From DAOUMU01 sp034409055 (GTDB lineage Bacteria > Chloroflexota > Anaerolineae > 4572-78 > J111), in NCBI GenBank assembly GCA_034409055.1, contig DAOUMU010000403.1, positions 1 through 39,022 on the forward strand: a DNA stretch of 39,022 nt, given 5' to 3'. Each line of letters begins with the position of its first letter. Position 1 is the stretch's first letter. The notes beneath the pieces were generated by a model. The model had not been told where the DNA came from. It did not search any database and was given only the letters and a program-made list of their open reading frames with translations. Shown here piece after piece: positions 8,207 to 16,001 of the stretch. The translations under genes and the position numbers were made by a program.

Positions 8207-9640
8207 TCACAAACCGTCCTGGGCTCGTTTCTGAATGCGGTCCAATTCACGTTCGACCTCCTCATCGAGAGGTAGGGGCTGGTGGGTCGCCAGGATATAC
8301 GCCACTTTCTGGCGAACTTCTTCAAGCAGGGTGGGCTTACCGGCGGCCTGCCACCCCTCAAATGTATCATGCACGCCTAACTGGCTGATATGCCATTCTC
8401 CACCCCGGATACCTTCTACCGTCGAGTCTTCGAGTAGAAAGTGGCCACCGGGTCCAACCCGATCGATCACCTCCTCCAGCCATTTGTCCTCACCGGCGAC
8501 GATACCCCGACGGGCCTGTTTGTACATCTTGAAAACCTCCACATCAATCAACAACTGCTCCAGACAAAGAATCATTGAGCCGCCCAGCAAGCCGGGTCCG
8601 ACCAGGATGTCAGGCCAGGACAGCGCCGGCAGCAGCCCGTTCAAGGCCCGTTCGTAGCCGGCTTGGATGCCTGGGACGTGATGGTCTGTACCTATGCCCG
8701 AAGCCTCCGCCGGCAGACCATAGGAGCGAGCCATCTCCGTGGCAGCAGCGCCCAGCAACCCCTGCTCAATTGCGCCAGCACTGTATCCCCCGGAGCGTGG
8801 GGCCATAACCGCCAGCGCCGGGGCGTAGATAAAGGGTGTACCCGGCGCGGCCGCCTGGATCAGACACAACATAGCCAGTACCTCGCAGTTGCCGAGAACG
8901 GTCGTGGCGGTCAGGCTGCCGGGGGCCGTACCCCCCATCAGGGGCATCGGCATGACGGCCACTGGGATGTCCCACCCCAATAGGGCCAGGTAGGCATCGG
9001 TATACGTTTCGTCAATCATCAGCGGTGATTGGGGACAGAGTAAGAAAGAGAAGGGATGCCGGCGGCGAATGGTCTCCCTATCGCCAAAGACCACCTGCAT
9101 CACTTCCAATAGCCACGGCGCCTGCTCCGAGCTGGAGATTGTATCCTGTACATGTTTGGAAAAGTTGCGGAAGATATTTCGCCAGTACATCACCAAATCG
9201 GCTTCGGTCTCATCCGCCTGGCGGTTCTCGACCATACACCAATAGACGCCAATCTCATCCAAAGCATCTATCAGGCGGGTGGCCTCCAACCAGTCGTCGA
9301 AAGTACCGGGCCGGCGTTCCCCCGTCTCCCGATCGAGGACAAACATGGCTTCGCCATCCATAAGCAGAACACAGTCCCCTCCGTTCATCTGCAGGTCCCA
9401 ACCCGGCCGGCGGGCTCCCAGGGTGAACGCTTTAGGGGCGGAGCGGAGCGACTCTTCGACCAGGGTCCGTGGAAAGCGCACGATGTTTGTATTCTCATCC
9501 ACCTCTGCCCCGGCCTCTTTGAGAATCTGACGGCCTCTAGCCGTGTCCACCCGTACACCGGTCTTGGCCAGAATGTTGAGCGTGCACTCGTGTACCTGCA
9601 CCTGTTCGTTCTCTGAAAGCACTTGTAACCGTGTTCTCAT
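8207..9640 (-). CDS. MttB-superfamily (non-pyrrolysine) corrinoid methyltransferase 4
   Basis: A 477-residue MttB-family protein (start MRTRLQVLSENEQ) with strong AAGGAG before the start at 9640. Seen: the helical N-terminus (LNILAKTGVRV), GGTAPGSLTATTVLGNCEV, and a C-terminal HQPLPLDEE tail. No in-frame TAG. It is the intact version of the fragment at 4606-4818. It is transcribed with the saccharopine dehydrogenase-like and cyclodeaminase-like genes downstream, which points to a pathway in which demethylation is followed by oxidation or cyclisation of the amino or imino acid; that order is inference. Confidence 0.88.
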   Translation of the reverse strand: MRTRLQVLSENEQVQVHECTLNILAKTGVRVDTARGRQILKEAGAEVDENTNIVRFPRTLVEESLRSAPKAFTLGARRPGWDLQMNGGDCVLLMDGEAMFVLDRETGERRPGTFDDWLEATRLIDALDEIGVYWCMVENRQADETEADLVMYWRNIFRNFSKHVQDTISSSEQAPWLLEVMQVVFGDRETIRRRHPFSFLLCPQSPLMIDETYTDAYLALLGWDIPVAVMPMPLMGGTAPGSLTATTVLGNCEVLAMLCLIQAAAPGTPFIYAPALAVMAPRSGGYSAGAIEQGLLGAAATEMARSYGLPAEASGIGTDHHVPGIQAGYERALNGLLPALSWPDILVGPGLLGGSMILCLEQLLIDVEVFKMYKQARRGIVAGEDKWLEEVIDRVGPGGHFLLEDSTVEGIRGGEWHISQLGVHDTFEGWQAAGKPTLLEEVRQKVAYILATHQPLPLDEEVERELDRIQKRAQDGL

Positions 9641-9696
9641 TGTCCACTCCTTTGTTCTGCTACGTGTTGCGTGTTGCGTGATTGTATTACTCCAGT

Positions 9697-10073
9697 TCCC
9701 GCTCTGCCGCCTGGAGGATGCGCTTCAGTTCTGTCTGCCGTATCCCCGGCAATAACCGTAACCATCTCAACCACATAGCCAGCCATCGCCTCCATCCATC
9801 ACCGTCTCAGTCTGCACGTGCTTGACGGTGTTATTGAACGCAGCGTCCAATTCATGCAGCGGGGCTATGGCCGGAAAATCCTGGGCGCTGACAATCGACC
9901 AGCGCCCTATGCCCGGTATAGATAGCCAAGACCTTCTCCGAAGGGCAGTGAACGCCAACCTCTTCCAAAATCTCCAGCGTGGCCGACTTGAGTTGTGCTA
10001 ACTGCTCGTCACTCAGGATGCGCAGGTGATAGCTGGGTACAATCGGTTGCAGTGGCGGTGTTTGATTGGGCAT
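9697..10073 (-). pseudogene. Decayed MttB gene (copy of the gene at 3084-4535)
   Basis: The start at 10073 has a good AAAGGAG, and the first 40 residues (MPNQTPPLQPIVPSYH...) match gene 3. Two internal deletions follow: one joins the GHRALVD region directly to SAQDF-equivalent DNA, the other removes most of the barrel between the TVMDGG region and the final segment TELKRILQAAERELE, which matches the C-terminus of gene 3. The reading frame is broken at both joins. The ribosome site and both ends survive, so decay by internal deletion is recent enough to recognise. Confidence 0.85.
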
Positions 10074-10169
10074 AATTTTATCTCCTTTCTTCATGTCACG
10101 GAAGGGAAACGAATAACTATGCCAAAAAGTGACCACGCGACCCCACGCACATAATCACACCCATAGTAT

Positions 10170-10239
10170 CGAATTTCGTAGATAGGTCAAATTTTATGAC
10201 GAATTATTGTCAGATTTAAGAATAAATTTACGAAATTCG
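10170..10239. promoter_or_regulatory. Pair of CGAAWTTCG-type inverted elements
   Basis: CGAATTTCGTA at 10170-10180 and its exact reverse complement TACGAAATTCG at 10229-10239, 48 bases apart. Each arm is itself an odd palindrome (CGAA-x-TTCG). They sit in the AT-rich gap between the decayed MttB gene and the divergent PadR gene. They could be paired operator sites or a cruciform; the sequence alone does not say which protein binds. Confidence 0.5.
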
Positions 10240-10268
10240 TATTATGAGGCAATACGCAATACGTCACC

Positions 10269-10297
10269 TTGACAAGTGCCCTGAATAGTGCTATATT
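10269..10297 (+). promoter_or_regulatory. Sigma70-type promoter of the PadR operon
   Basis: TTGACA at 10269-10274 and TATATT at 10292-10297, spaced by 17 bases. This is a near-consensus sigma70 promoter, about 57 bases before the PadR start codon. The palindrome at 10308-10323 begins right where transcription should start. Confidence 0.75.
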
Positions 10298-10307
10298 ATC
10301 TCTAATA

Positions 10308-10323
10308 ATATTGAATTCAATAT
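10308..10323. promoter_or_regulatory. Palindromic operator candidate for PadR
   Basis: ATATTGAATTCAATAT is a perfect 16-bp palindrome that overlaps the expected transcription start of the PadR gene. PadR repressors normally bind AT-rich palindromes at their own promoters, so autoregulation is a reasonable inference. Confidence 0.6.
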
Positions 10324-10353
10324 ACTTTATCTCGATACTAAACCAAACAAACT

Positions 10354-10908
10354 ATGCATAAGCGACGAAAATGTATCAGTGCTTTCTGGGAAGCATGGCA
10401 GGCGCGGCACGTTGGACATGGTGCTTCACCGGATGACATGGCCCGAGCCTGGTATGAGCATTTGCACGACTTCCTGGGCCAGCCACCGGAGGAACATTGG
10501 TTTTTCGGCGGGCGGCGTTTTAAAGGGGGACCGTGGGGTCCGCAGGGCTTCAACCCTATCATTGGCATGTTTCTAAGCAAGGGGGGCGGGCTGTTACCCC
10601 TCTATGTCCTGCATTTACTGGCCGAGCAGGCTCGCTATGGCAACGAAATTATGAATGAGATCGAGCAGCGCACCGAAGGAAGCTGGTCGGCCAATCCTGG
10701 CGCGATTTACCCCCTGCTGGATATGCTCGAAAAGCGGGGGTTGGTTAAGAGCGAGTGGGAAGCTCCCAACAAACGAACGCGCCGCTTCTATCACCTGACC
10801 GAAACCGGACGCATTGAACTGGTCCAACTGAAAGAGGTTATGCGTCCCAAGTTGGAAGAGGTCATTATTATCCTGGGTAGGCTGCTATCGGACCTTTATT
10901 CAGAGTAA
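10354..10908 (+). CDS. PadR-family transcriptional regulator with N-terminal extension
   Basis: A 184-residue protein. The C-terminal part (from about residue 75) is a PadR winged helix: LLPLYVLHLLAEQARYGNEIMNEI, then GAIYPLLDMLEKRGLV and RRFYHLTETGR, followed by a dimerisation helix. The first 70 residues are an aromatic- and glycine-rich extension (HWFFGGRRFKGGPWGPQG) seen in some PadR proteins whose ligand is unknown. PadR proteins mostly repress efflux or stress genes. The gene has its own promoter and operator candidate and is followed 22 bases later by a small gene, with the phosphatidyltransferase operon beyond. Confidence 0.9.
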   Translation: MHKRRKCISAFWEAWQARHVGHGASPDDMARAWYEHLHDFLGQPPEEHWFFGGRRFKGGPWGPQGFNPIIGMFLSKGGGLLPLYVLHLLAEQARYGNEIMNEIEQRTEGSWSANPGAIYPLLDMLEKRGLVKSEWEAPNKRTRRFYHLTETGRIELVQLKEVMRPKLEEVIIILGRLLSDLYSE

Positions 10909-10930
10909 CGTTAAAGTCTGGAGGTAAAAA

Positions 10931-11173
10931 ATGGAGAAAGTGATTAACGAATTCAAAGTGGTTGAAACAGACGATGGGTTTCGCATCGAGATCAAGGGGA
11001 ATAAGAAGGTCATCCGCCGGATGTTAAGCGGTTTTGACCCCCATTTCTTCCGAGGCAAATCCCCCTTCGGTCACGGGTTTAGCTTTGGCTTTGGCCCTCG
11101 TTTTTGGGCCGGCTTTGGCGATTGGTGCGGTCCGTGGGATTGGGAAGAAGAGGACGAGCCAAAATCTGCTTAG
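10931..11173 (+). CDS. Small acidic-tailed, Phe/Gly-rich protein cotranscribed with PadR
   Basis: 80 residues, start ATG at 10931 with GGAGG at 10920-10924. The N-terminal half looks like a small strand-rich unit (FKVVETDDGFRIEIKGNKK); the second half is rich in Phe, Gly and Trp (GHGFSFGFGPRFWAGFGDW) and ends in an acidic run. Its composition resembles the N-terminal extension of the adjacent PadR protein, which may mean the two interact. I do not recognise the family. The tight spacing supports a two-gene operon. Confidence 0.65.
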   Translation: MEKVINEFKVVETDDGFRIEIKGNKKVIRRMLSGFDPHFFRGKSPFGHGFSFGFGPRFWAGFGDWCGPWDWEEEDEPKSA

Positions 11174-11209
11174 GGGCCCGCCCCCCATCGACAAAATATC
11201 GGGTATAGT

Positions 11210-11264
11210 TCCTCCGAATTGTCGGAGTAGGATTCAACGGATTCCTACTCCCTTCTCGGAGTAG
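11210..11264 (+). promoter_or_regulatory. Mutually exclusive hairpins masking a ribosome site
   Basis: CTCCGA and TCGGAG can pair first; GGAGTAGGA (11224-11232) can pair with TCCTACTCC (11243-11251); and CTACTCC (11245-11251) can instead pair with GGAGTAG (11258-11264). The last hairpin hides GGAG at 11258-11261, the only Shine-Dalgarno candidate for the gene starting at 11273. The arrangement is that of an attenuator-like leader, but no known riboswitch core was recognised. Confidence 0.5.
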
Positions 11265-11272
11265 AATAAAAA

Positions 11273-12445
11273 ATGACCCAACAAGCCCTCACCTGCCTAC
11301 ACCGTCGTTGGTGGATCGTCGCCCCCTCATTTGGGCTGACTCTGGGGATAGCTTACTTTCTGTTGCGCGTTATCTGGAGTCCCGTCAACGCGCAACGATG
11401 GCTGCTTGTTGCCGGCCTCACCCTGGCTTTTGAACTATGGTTGCTCTATCGTAACCTCAAACACAACCATCGCCACCATGAAACAATGCTGTTGCCCGCG
11501 CTGGGCGCGGGTAATATTCTAACCCTCACCCGGGGGCTACTCCTGACCTGGCTGGCCGGATTCCTCTTGTCGCCCTGGCCACCGGGGGGGCTGGCCTGGC
11601 TGCCCGCTCTGCTCTACACCCTGGCCGCCGTGGCCGATGGCTTTGACGGCTATCTGGCTCGCCGCACCAACTACGCCACCAAACTAGGCGAAATCCTGGA
11701 CATCGAATTCGACGCACTAGGGATTCTGATTGCAACAGCACTAGCCGTGAATTATGGTCAACTCCCCTGGTGGTATCTCACTTTAGGGCTGGCTCGTTAC
11801 CTGTTTGTCTTTGGTAGCTGGTGGCGCACCCAGCGCGGAAAACCGGTGTACGACCTGCCCTTCAGCGCTACCCGCCGACTCTTAGCCGGTTTTCAAATGG
11901 GCTTTACTTCGGCGATGCTTTGGCCGATTATCTACCCGCCGGGGACCATCCTGGCCGGAATTGTGTTTGCCATTCCCTTTCTGACCGGCTTCACCCGCGA
12001 CTGGCTCATTGTCAGTGGCCGCATCAACCCCACCTCACCCAGATACCTGGCTATCAGACACAGACTGGGGGTCATCCTGACTCACTGGCTGCCGGTTGGA
12101 CTACGAATAATTGTCGTCTTAACCGTCATCAACCTTATTTCTTCTACCACCACCCCAGTTGCCCAATTCGTTTGGGTCGCTATCCCACATCCCAATCTAC
12201 TTGCCTTATTCATCCTCGGTTTGGCCCTCATCACTACCCCGCTCGTCCTGCTCGGCATTGCGGGACGACTGGCTGCTCTCGCATTGCTTATCGTCGCCAG
12301 TGCCAACACACTCACGATAGGTCTTGCCCCGAACAACGGATTAATGTTATCCTTAACAATTTCACTTATGCTGTTAGGAACCGGCGCCTTTTCATTGTGG
12401 AAACCGGAAGACAAATTTCTCAACCACCAGGCCGGGGCAAATTAA
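11273..12445 (+). CDS. CDP-alcohol phosphatidyltransferase family membrane protein
   Basis: A 390-residue polytopic membrane protein. The family signature DGx2ARx8Gx3Dx3D is complete: DGYLARR, then G and D-IEF-D spaced exactly (around residues 124-146). These integral membrane enzymes transfer a phospho-alcohol group from a CDP-linked donor to an acceptor alcohol in phospholipid or related synthesis. About five further hydrophobic segments follow the catalytic domain, making it longer than the usual 200 residues. It starts the plus-strand operon; the flippase-like gene begins 29 bases after it ends. The natural acceptor is unknown. Confidence 0.87.
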   Translation: MTQQALTCLHRRWWIVAPSFGLTLGIAYFLLRVIWSPVNAQRWLLVAGLTLAFELWLLYRNLKHNHRHHETMLLPALGAGNILTLTRGLLLTWLAGFLLSPWPPGGLAWLPALLYTLAAVADGFDGYLARRTNYATKLGEILDIEFDALGILIATALAVNYGQLPWWYLTLGLARYLFVFGSWWRTQRGKPVYDLPFSATRRLLAGFQMGFTSAMLWPIIYPPGTILAGIVFAIPFLTGFTRDWLIVSGRINPTSPRYLAIRHRLGVILTHWLPVGLRIIVVLTVINLISSTTTPVAQFVWVAIPHPNLLALFILGLALITTPLVLLGIAGRLAALALLIVASANTLTIGLAPNNGLMLSLTISLMLLGTGAFSLWKPEDKFLNHQAGAN

Positions 12446-12474
12446 TCACCTCAAAACAGTCTAAGATTTTCAAA

Positions 12475-13614
12475 ATGAAACATTTTTTCCAGTTACGCTA
12501 TCTATTTTGGTTAGTCGTACCCCTGCTACTGTGGTGGGCGCTACGTAACATCTCCCTGACAGAGGTGGGGGCTGTGCTGCGGCAATTAACCCTACCCCAA
12601 ATCCTGGCCCTGGTTACGGCCAATATTATCGCGCTGCTGTTATTCAACGCCCGTTGGTGGATTATCTTACGGGCGCAGGGATATCCTGTCCCCTACCTCA
12701 CTCTGGCCGGATATCGACTGGCTGCTTTTGGTGTCAGCTATTTTACCCCTGGCCCACAGTTTGGCGGTGAACCGTTGCAAGTCTACCTGACCGAGCGTAA
12801 TCATCACGTCCCCCGGGCCACAGCAATTTCGGCGGTATCGCTGGATAAATCGCTGGAGTTCCTGTTTAACTTCACCTTTCTGACCTTCGGCATCATGGCC
12901 ATCTTACAATGGCAAAACTTTCCCGGTGAGATTGGTCGCCAGGCAATGGCCATGACTGTTGCGCTGTTAATTTTAGTGGTAGGTTTGTTACTGGCCATAT
13001 TTGCCGGACAACATCCCATTTCCAAAGTATGGGAAATAACGGTCCCATTTCTGCCTCGTCCCAAAGTAGGTGTCTCGTCTAACTACGAGAATATTTACCA
13101 AACCATCAGAGACAGCGAAAACCAGACCGCCCAATTCTGTCGACAACATCCCTTTGCAATGGGATTGGTGCTGGGCGTGTCGGCTATTACTCTGCTGGGC
13201 ATGATTGGTGAATTCTGGCTGGCGACCTACATTCTGGGCCTGGAACTCAACTTTGTGCAAGTCATCGGCCTGCTGACCGTTGCCCGCATTGCGTTTTTAC
13301 TGCCGATGCCCGGTGGGCTGGGTGCGCTGGAGGCCGGCCAGGTATTTGCGCTCAGCGCGATGGGACTGAATCCCGCCGCCGGTATCAGCCTGGTTCTATT
13401 AATCCGCACGCGCGATATTGGCCTGGCTACGCCGGGCCTGTGGTGGAGCGGGATAACCTTGCAATCAACCCAAACCAGAAGTAAAGTATTGGGAGATAAA
13501 TCTAATGAGGAGGGGAGAAATGAACAATTTTATGGTAAAACAGGCTGCCTGTGCCCGTATCCCCATCCACGAGGGGGAATTTCAGTTGTGCGTGTACCAG
13601 ACCAACCAGGATGA
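12475..13614 (+). CDS. YbhN/AglD-type flippase-like membrane protein (UPF0104 / LPG synthase TM family)
   Basis: About 379 residues from ATG at 12475 (MKHFFQLRYLFW). The many hydrophobic helices, the FGVSYFTPGPQFGGEP motif and LPMPGGLGALEAGQ are characteristic of the lysylphosphatidylglycerol synthase transmembrane / UPF0104 family, often linked to lipid-linked sugar or phospholipid translocation. The frame runs about 95 bases into the GTP cyclohydrolase gene, and the last 50 residues look unlike membrane protein. A frameshift near 13450 would end the protein at a TAA near 13484, before the next gene. Start region has only a weak ribosome site. Confidence 0.8.
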   Translation: MKHFFQLRYLFWLVVPLLLWWALRNISLTEVGAVLRQLTLPQILALVTANIIALLLFNARWWIILRAQGYPVPYLTLAGYRLAAFGVSYFTPGPQFGGEPLQVYLTERNHHVPRATAISAVSLDKSLEFLFNFTFLTFGIMAILQWQNFPGEIGRQAMAMTVALLILVVGLLLAIFAGQHPISKVWEITVPFLPRPKVGVSSNYENIYQTIRDSENQTAQFCRQHPFAMGLVLGVSAITLLGMIGEFWLATYILGLELNFVQVIGLLTVARIAFLLPMPGGLGALEAGQVFALSAMGLNPAAGISLVLLIRTRDIGLATPGLWWSGITLQSTQTRSKVLGDKSNEEGRNEQFYGKTGCLCPYPHPRGGISVVRVPDQPG

Positions 13615-14182
13615 CAAAGAACATTTGGCCCTGGTGCTTGGCGATGTATTTGAGCAATCCCAGGTACTGACCCGCATCCACTCCGAGTGTTTTACCGGCG
13701 ATGTTCTCGGCTCCTTGCGCTGCGATTGCGGTCAGCAGTTGCAACGATCGGTGCAATTAATTGCGCAAGAAGGTCGAGGGATTCTGATCTATCTGCGGCA
13801 AGAAGGGCGCGGCATTGGCCTGATTGAAAAGCTGCGCGCCTACAACCTGCAAGATGAAGGCTACGACACGGTTGACGCCAATCTGATGCTGGGCCACCAA
13901 CCCGACGAGCGAGATTATTCGGTCGCCGCACTCATTCTCAAAGACCTGACCGTGCAGTCGGTGCAATTGTTGACCAACAACCCGGAAAAAATGGAGAGTC
14001 TCTGTAATCTGGGCATCTCCGTAAGTAACCGGGTCCCGCTACACCCTCAGGTGACGGCAGAGAATGCCAATTACCTAAAAACCAAAGTGCAGCGGATGAA
14101 CCACATGCTAAACCTTGAACCCATATCCGACATTCTGGTGAGCCATCACAAAAATGGAAAAGACCTCGCTGCTGCCTCATGA
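13520..14182 (+). CDS. ribA: GTP cyclohydrolase II
   Basis: A 220-residue protein with the full GTP cyclohydrolase II core. The enzyme opens GTP to 2,5-diamino-6-ribosylamino-4(3H)-pyrimidinone 5'-phosphate, formate and pyrophosphate. Seen: the zinc-binding segment HSECFTGDVLGSLRCDCG with its three cysteines, YLRQEGRGIGLIEKLRAY for GTP binding, and the TNNPEK motif near residue 150. The start at 13520 is supported by AGGAGGGGAG immediately upstream. It is a stand-alone RibA, not fused to RibB, and overlaps the RibD-type reductase gene by 29 bases. Its setting among glycosyltransferase and PTPS genes suggests use outside ordinary riboflavin synthesis, which is inference. Confidence 0.93.
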   Translation: MNNFMVKQAACARIPIHEGEFQLCVYQTNQDDKEHLALVLGDVFEQSQVLTRIHSECFTGDVLGSLRCDCGQQLQRSVQLIAQEGRGILIYLRQEGRGIGLIEKLRAYNLQDEGYDTVDANLMLGHQPDERDYSVAALILKDLTVQSVQLLTNNPEKMESLCNLGISVSNRVPLHPQVTAENANYLKTKVQRMNHMLNLEPISDILVSHHKNGKDLAAAS

Positions 14183-14849
14183 AGCCCACATCCATCGAGA
14201 ACGTACCGGTCGCCCCTTTGTCACGCTCAGCTACGCGCAAAGTTTGGATGGCTGTATCGCCGCCGCACCAGGACAGCCATTCGCCTTGAGTGGTGGGCAA
14301 GCTCTCACGCTGACCCACAAATTGCGGGCTGCCCACGACGCCATTTTGGTTGGCATTGGTACCGTATTGGCCGACAATCCCTGGCTCAACGTGCGGCTCG
14401 TCTCAGGGAAAGACCCGCAGCCGGTGGTCGTCGATAGTCATCTGCGTTTTCCTTTGGATGCCAACCTGTTACAACAGCCTCCCTTCCCCTGGATTGCCAC
14501 CGGCCCAAATGCCGCTGCAAACCGTCAACAAACGCTCGAAGCCGCCGGAGCGCGGGTGCTGCGTTTACCAACCGAGGCAAACGGCCACGTCAGCCTGACC
14601 GCCCTGTTAGAACGACTGGACGAATTAGGCATTAACGCGCTGATGGTCGAAGGCGGTGCGGAAATCATTACCAGTTTCCTGTCAGAGCAACTGGTTGACT
14701 ACATAGTATTGACCATCGCCCCTACCCTGCTGGGCGGCCTGCACGCTGTAAGAAATTTAGACCCAACTCAACCACCTCGACTACGCCATACGCAATACGA
14801 ACAGGTAGGCGAAGACCTCATCATAACCGGTTATCCAGATTGGGAGTAG
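14154..14849 (+). CDS. RibD C-terminal-type reductase (dihydrofolate reductase fold)
   Basis: A 231-residue stand-alone RibD_C domain. Members reduce the ribosyl side chain of the pyrimidine made by RibA (bacterial RibD, fungal Rib7, archaeal ArfC). Seen: RPFVTLSYAQSLDGCIA at the N-terminus, the AILVGIGTVLADNP nucleotide-binding segment and MVEGGAEIITSFL near the C-terminus. The deaminase domain of usual bacterial RibD is absent, as in the Rib7/ArfC type that works directly on the diamino substrate. The overlap with ribA (29 bases) implies translational coupling. Confidence 0.88.
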   Translation: MEKTSLLPHEAHIHRERTGRPFVTLSYAQSLDGCIAAAPGQPFALSGGQALTLTHKLRAAHDAILVGIGTVLADNPWLNVRLVSGKDPQPVVVDSHLRFPLDANLLQQPPFPWIATGPNAAANRQQTLEAAGARVLRLPTEANGHVSLTALLERLDELGINALMVEGGAEIITSFLSEQLVDYIVLTIAPTLLGGLHAVRNLDPTQPPRLRHTQYEQVGEDLIITGYPDWE

Positions 14850-14851
14850 CC

Positions 14852-15892
14852 ATGAAACAACAAGCCCTATACTTCACCGCACCCCGACAGATTTCTTTAC
14901 GTGAAGAGGATGTGCCGTCGCCTGCCACCGGGCAGATATTGGTGCAAACGCTAGTGTCAGCCATCAGCCCCGGCACCGAGTTACTCATCTACCGCGGCCA
15001 ATTCCCCACCGACATTCCTGTTGATGACGCCATCACCGCGCTTGACGGCGAGTTTACTTTTCCATTAAAATATGGCTATGCGGCAGTCGGGCGGGTGGTC
15101 GAGGTTGGGCCGGACGTAGCGCCCGCCTGGGAAGGGCAACTGGTATTTTCCTTCCAGCCACACCAGAGCCATTTTCTGGCCGCGCCGGATGAACTGATAC
15201 CTGTGCCAGGAAACATTTCGCCGGAAGAAGCAACCTTTTTGCCCAACCTGGAAACCGCCGTCAACTTTCTGTTGGACGGCCAACCGATGATCGGCGAGCG
15301 GGTCGCCGTGTTCGGCCAGGGCGTGGTCGGCCTGCTGACCACCGCGCTGCTGGCTCAATTTCCGCTCACCAGCCTGGTCACGCTCGACCCGTTTCCGCTA
15401 CGTCGGGAAAAATCCCTGGCGTTAGGCGCACTGTCCAGTCTGGACCCCGGCCTTGCCGACGCCCTGGACCGCGTGCGCGCCGTGCTCAAGGCCGATACTC
15501 TCTACGCCGGGGCCGACCTGACTTACGAACTGTCGGGTAATCCCACTGCATTGGATCAGGCCCTGGCAATCACCGGTTTCGACGGGCGCGTGGTCATCGG
15601 CTCGTGGTACGGCCGAAAGCAGGCCAACCTGAACCTGGGCGGACGCTTTCACCGCAGCCGTATCCGGCTCATCAGCAGTCAGGTCAGTTCCTTAACGCCA
15701 AAACTCAGTGGTCGTTGGACCAAAACTCGCCGCCTGAATGTGGCCTGGCGGATGATTCGGCAGGTAAATCCCGGCCAGCTTATCACCCACCGTTTCCCTA
15801 TCAATCAGGCTGACCGGGCCTACGCTTTGCTGGATAAACAACCCGAGGAAACGATGCAAGTTTTGTTCACATACAACAAGGTAACAAAGTAG
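14852..15892 (+). CDS. MDR-family dehydrogenase, BchC-like, lacking catalytic zinc ligands
   Basis: 346 residues from ATG at 14852 (GGGAG upstream), two bases after the RibD-type stop. It has the alcohol dehydrogenase fold: SPGTELLIYRG, then KYGYAAVGRVVEVG in place of the usual GHE motif, and a Rossmann segment VFGQGVVGLLTTALLA near residue 150. The missing Cys and His/Glu ligands suggest no catalytic zinc, as in BchC-like members of COG1063. It probably oxidises or reduces a side chain of the pathway intermediate. Function is not assignable from sequence alone. Confidence 0.82.
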   Translation: MKQQALYFTAPRQISLREEDVPSPATGQILVQTLVSAISPGTELLIYRGQFPTDIPVDDAITALDGEFTFPLKYGYAAVGRVVEVGPDVAPAWEGQLVFSFQPHQSHFLAAPDELIPVPGNISPEEATFLPNLETAVNFLLDGQPMIGERVAVFGQGVVGLLTTALLAQFPLTSLVTLDPFPLRREKSLALGALSSLDPGLADALDRVRAVLKADTLYAGADLTYELSGNPTALDQALAITGFDGRVVIGSWYGRKQANLNLGGRFHRSRIRLISSQVSSLTPKLSGRWTKTRRLNVAWRMIRQVNPGQLITHRFPINQADRAYALLDKQPEETMQVLFTYNKVTK

Positions 15893-15976
15893 CAAGGTAG
15901 CAAGGTGGCAAGGTGGCAAGGTGGCACGATGCTACTCTGCTACTCTGCTACTCTGCTACCCTGCTACCTTGTGAAA
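15880..15976. repeat. Octamer repeat array with mirrored halves
   Basis: The left half is a string of (A)AGGTGGC/AAGGTAGC units; the right half is repeats of CTGCTACT ending CTGCTACCTTG, whose last unit is the reverse complement of the first ones. The array fills the gap between the dehydrogenase and PTPS genes. Similar CTACCCTGCAACCTTGC-type strings recur at 19120-19145 and 20765-20830, so this is a dispersed intergenic motif of this genome. Confidence 0.7.
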
Positions 15977-16001
15977 CACTATCTGCAAGGAGAAGCCGCT
16001 T

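Noticed and set aside
11821..12474. Upstream extension of the flippase-like gene
   Set aside because: The open frame overlaps the phosphatidyltransferase gene in another frame and has no membrane-protein character; ATG at 12475 starts the homologous part.
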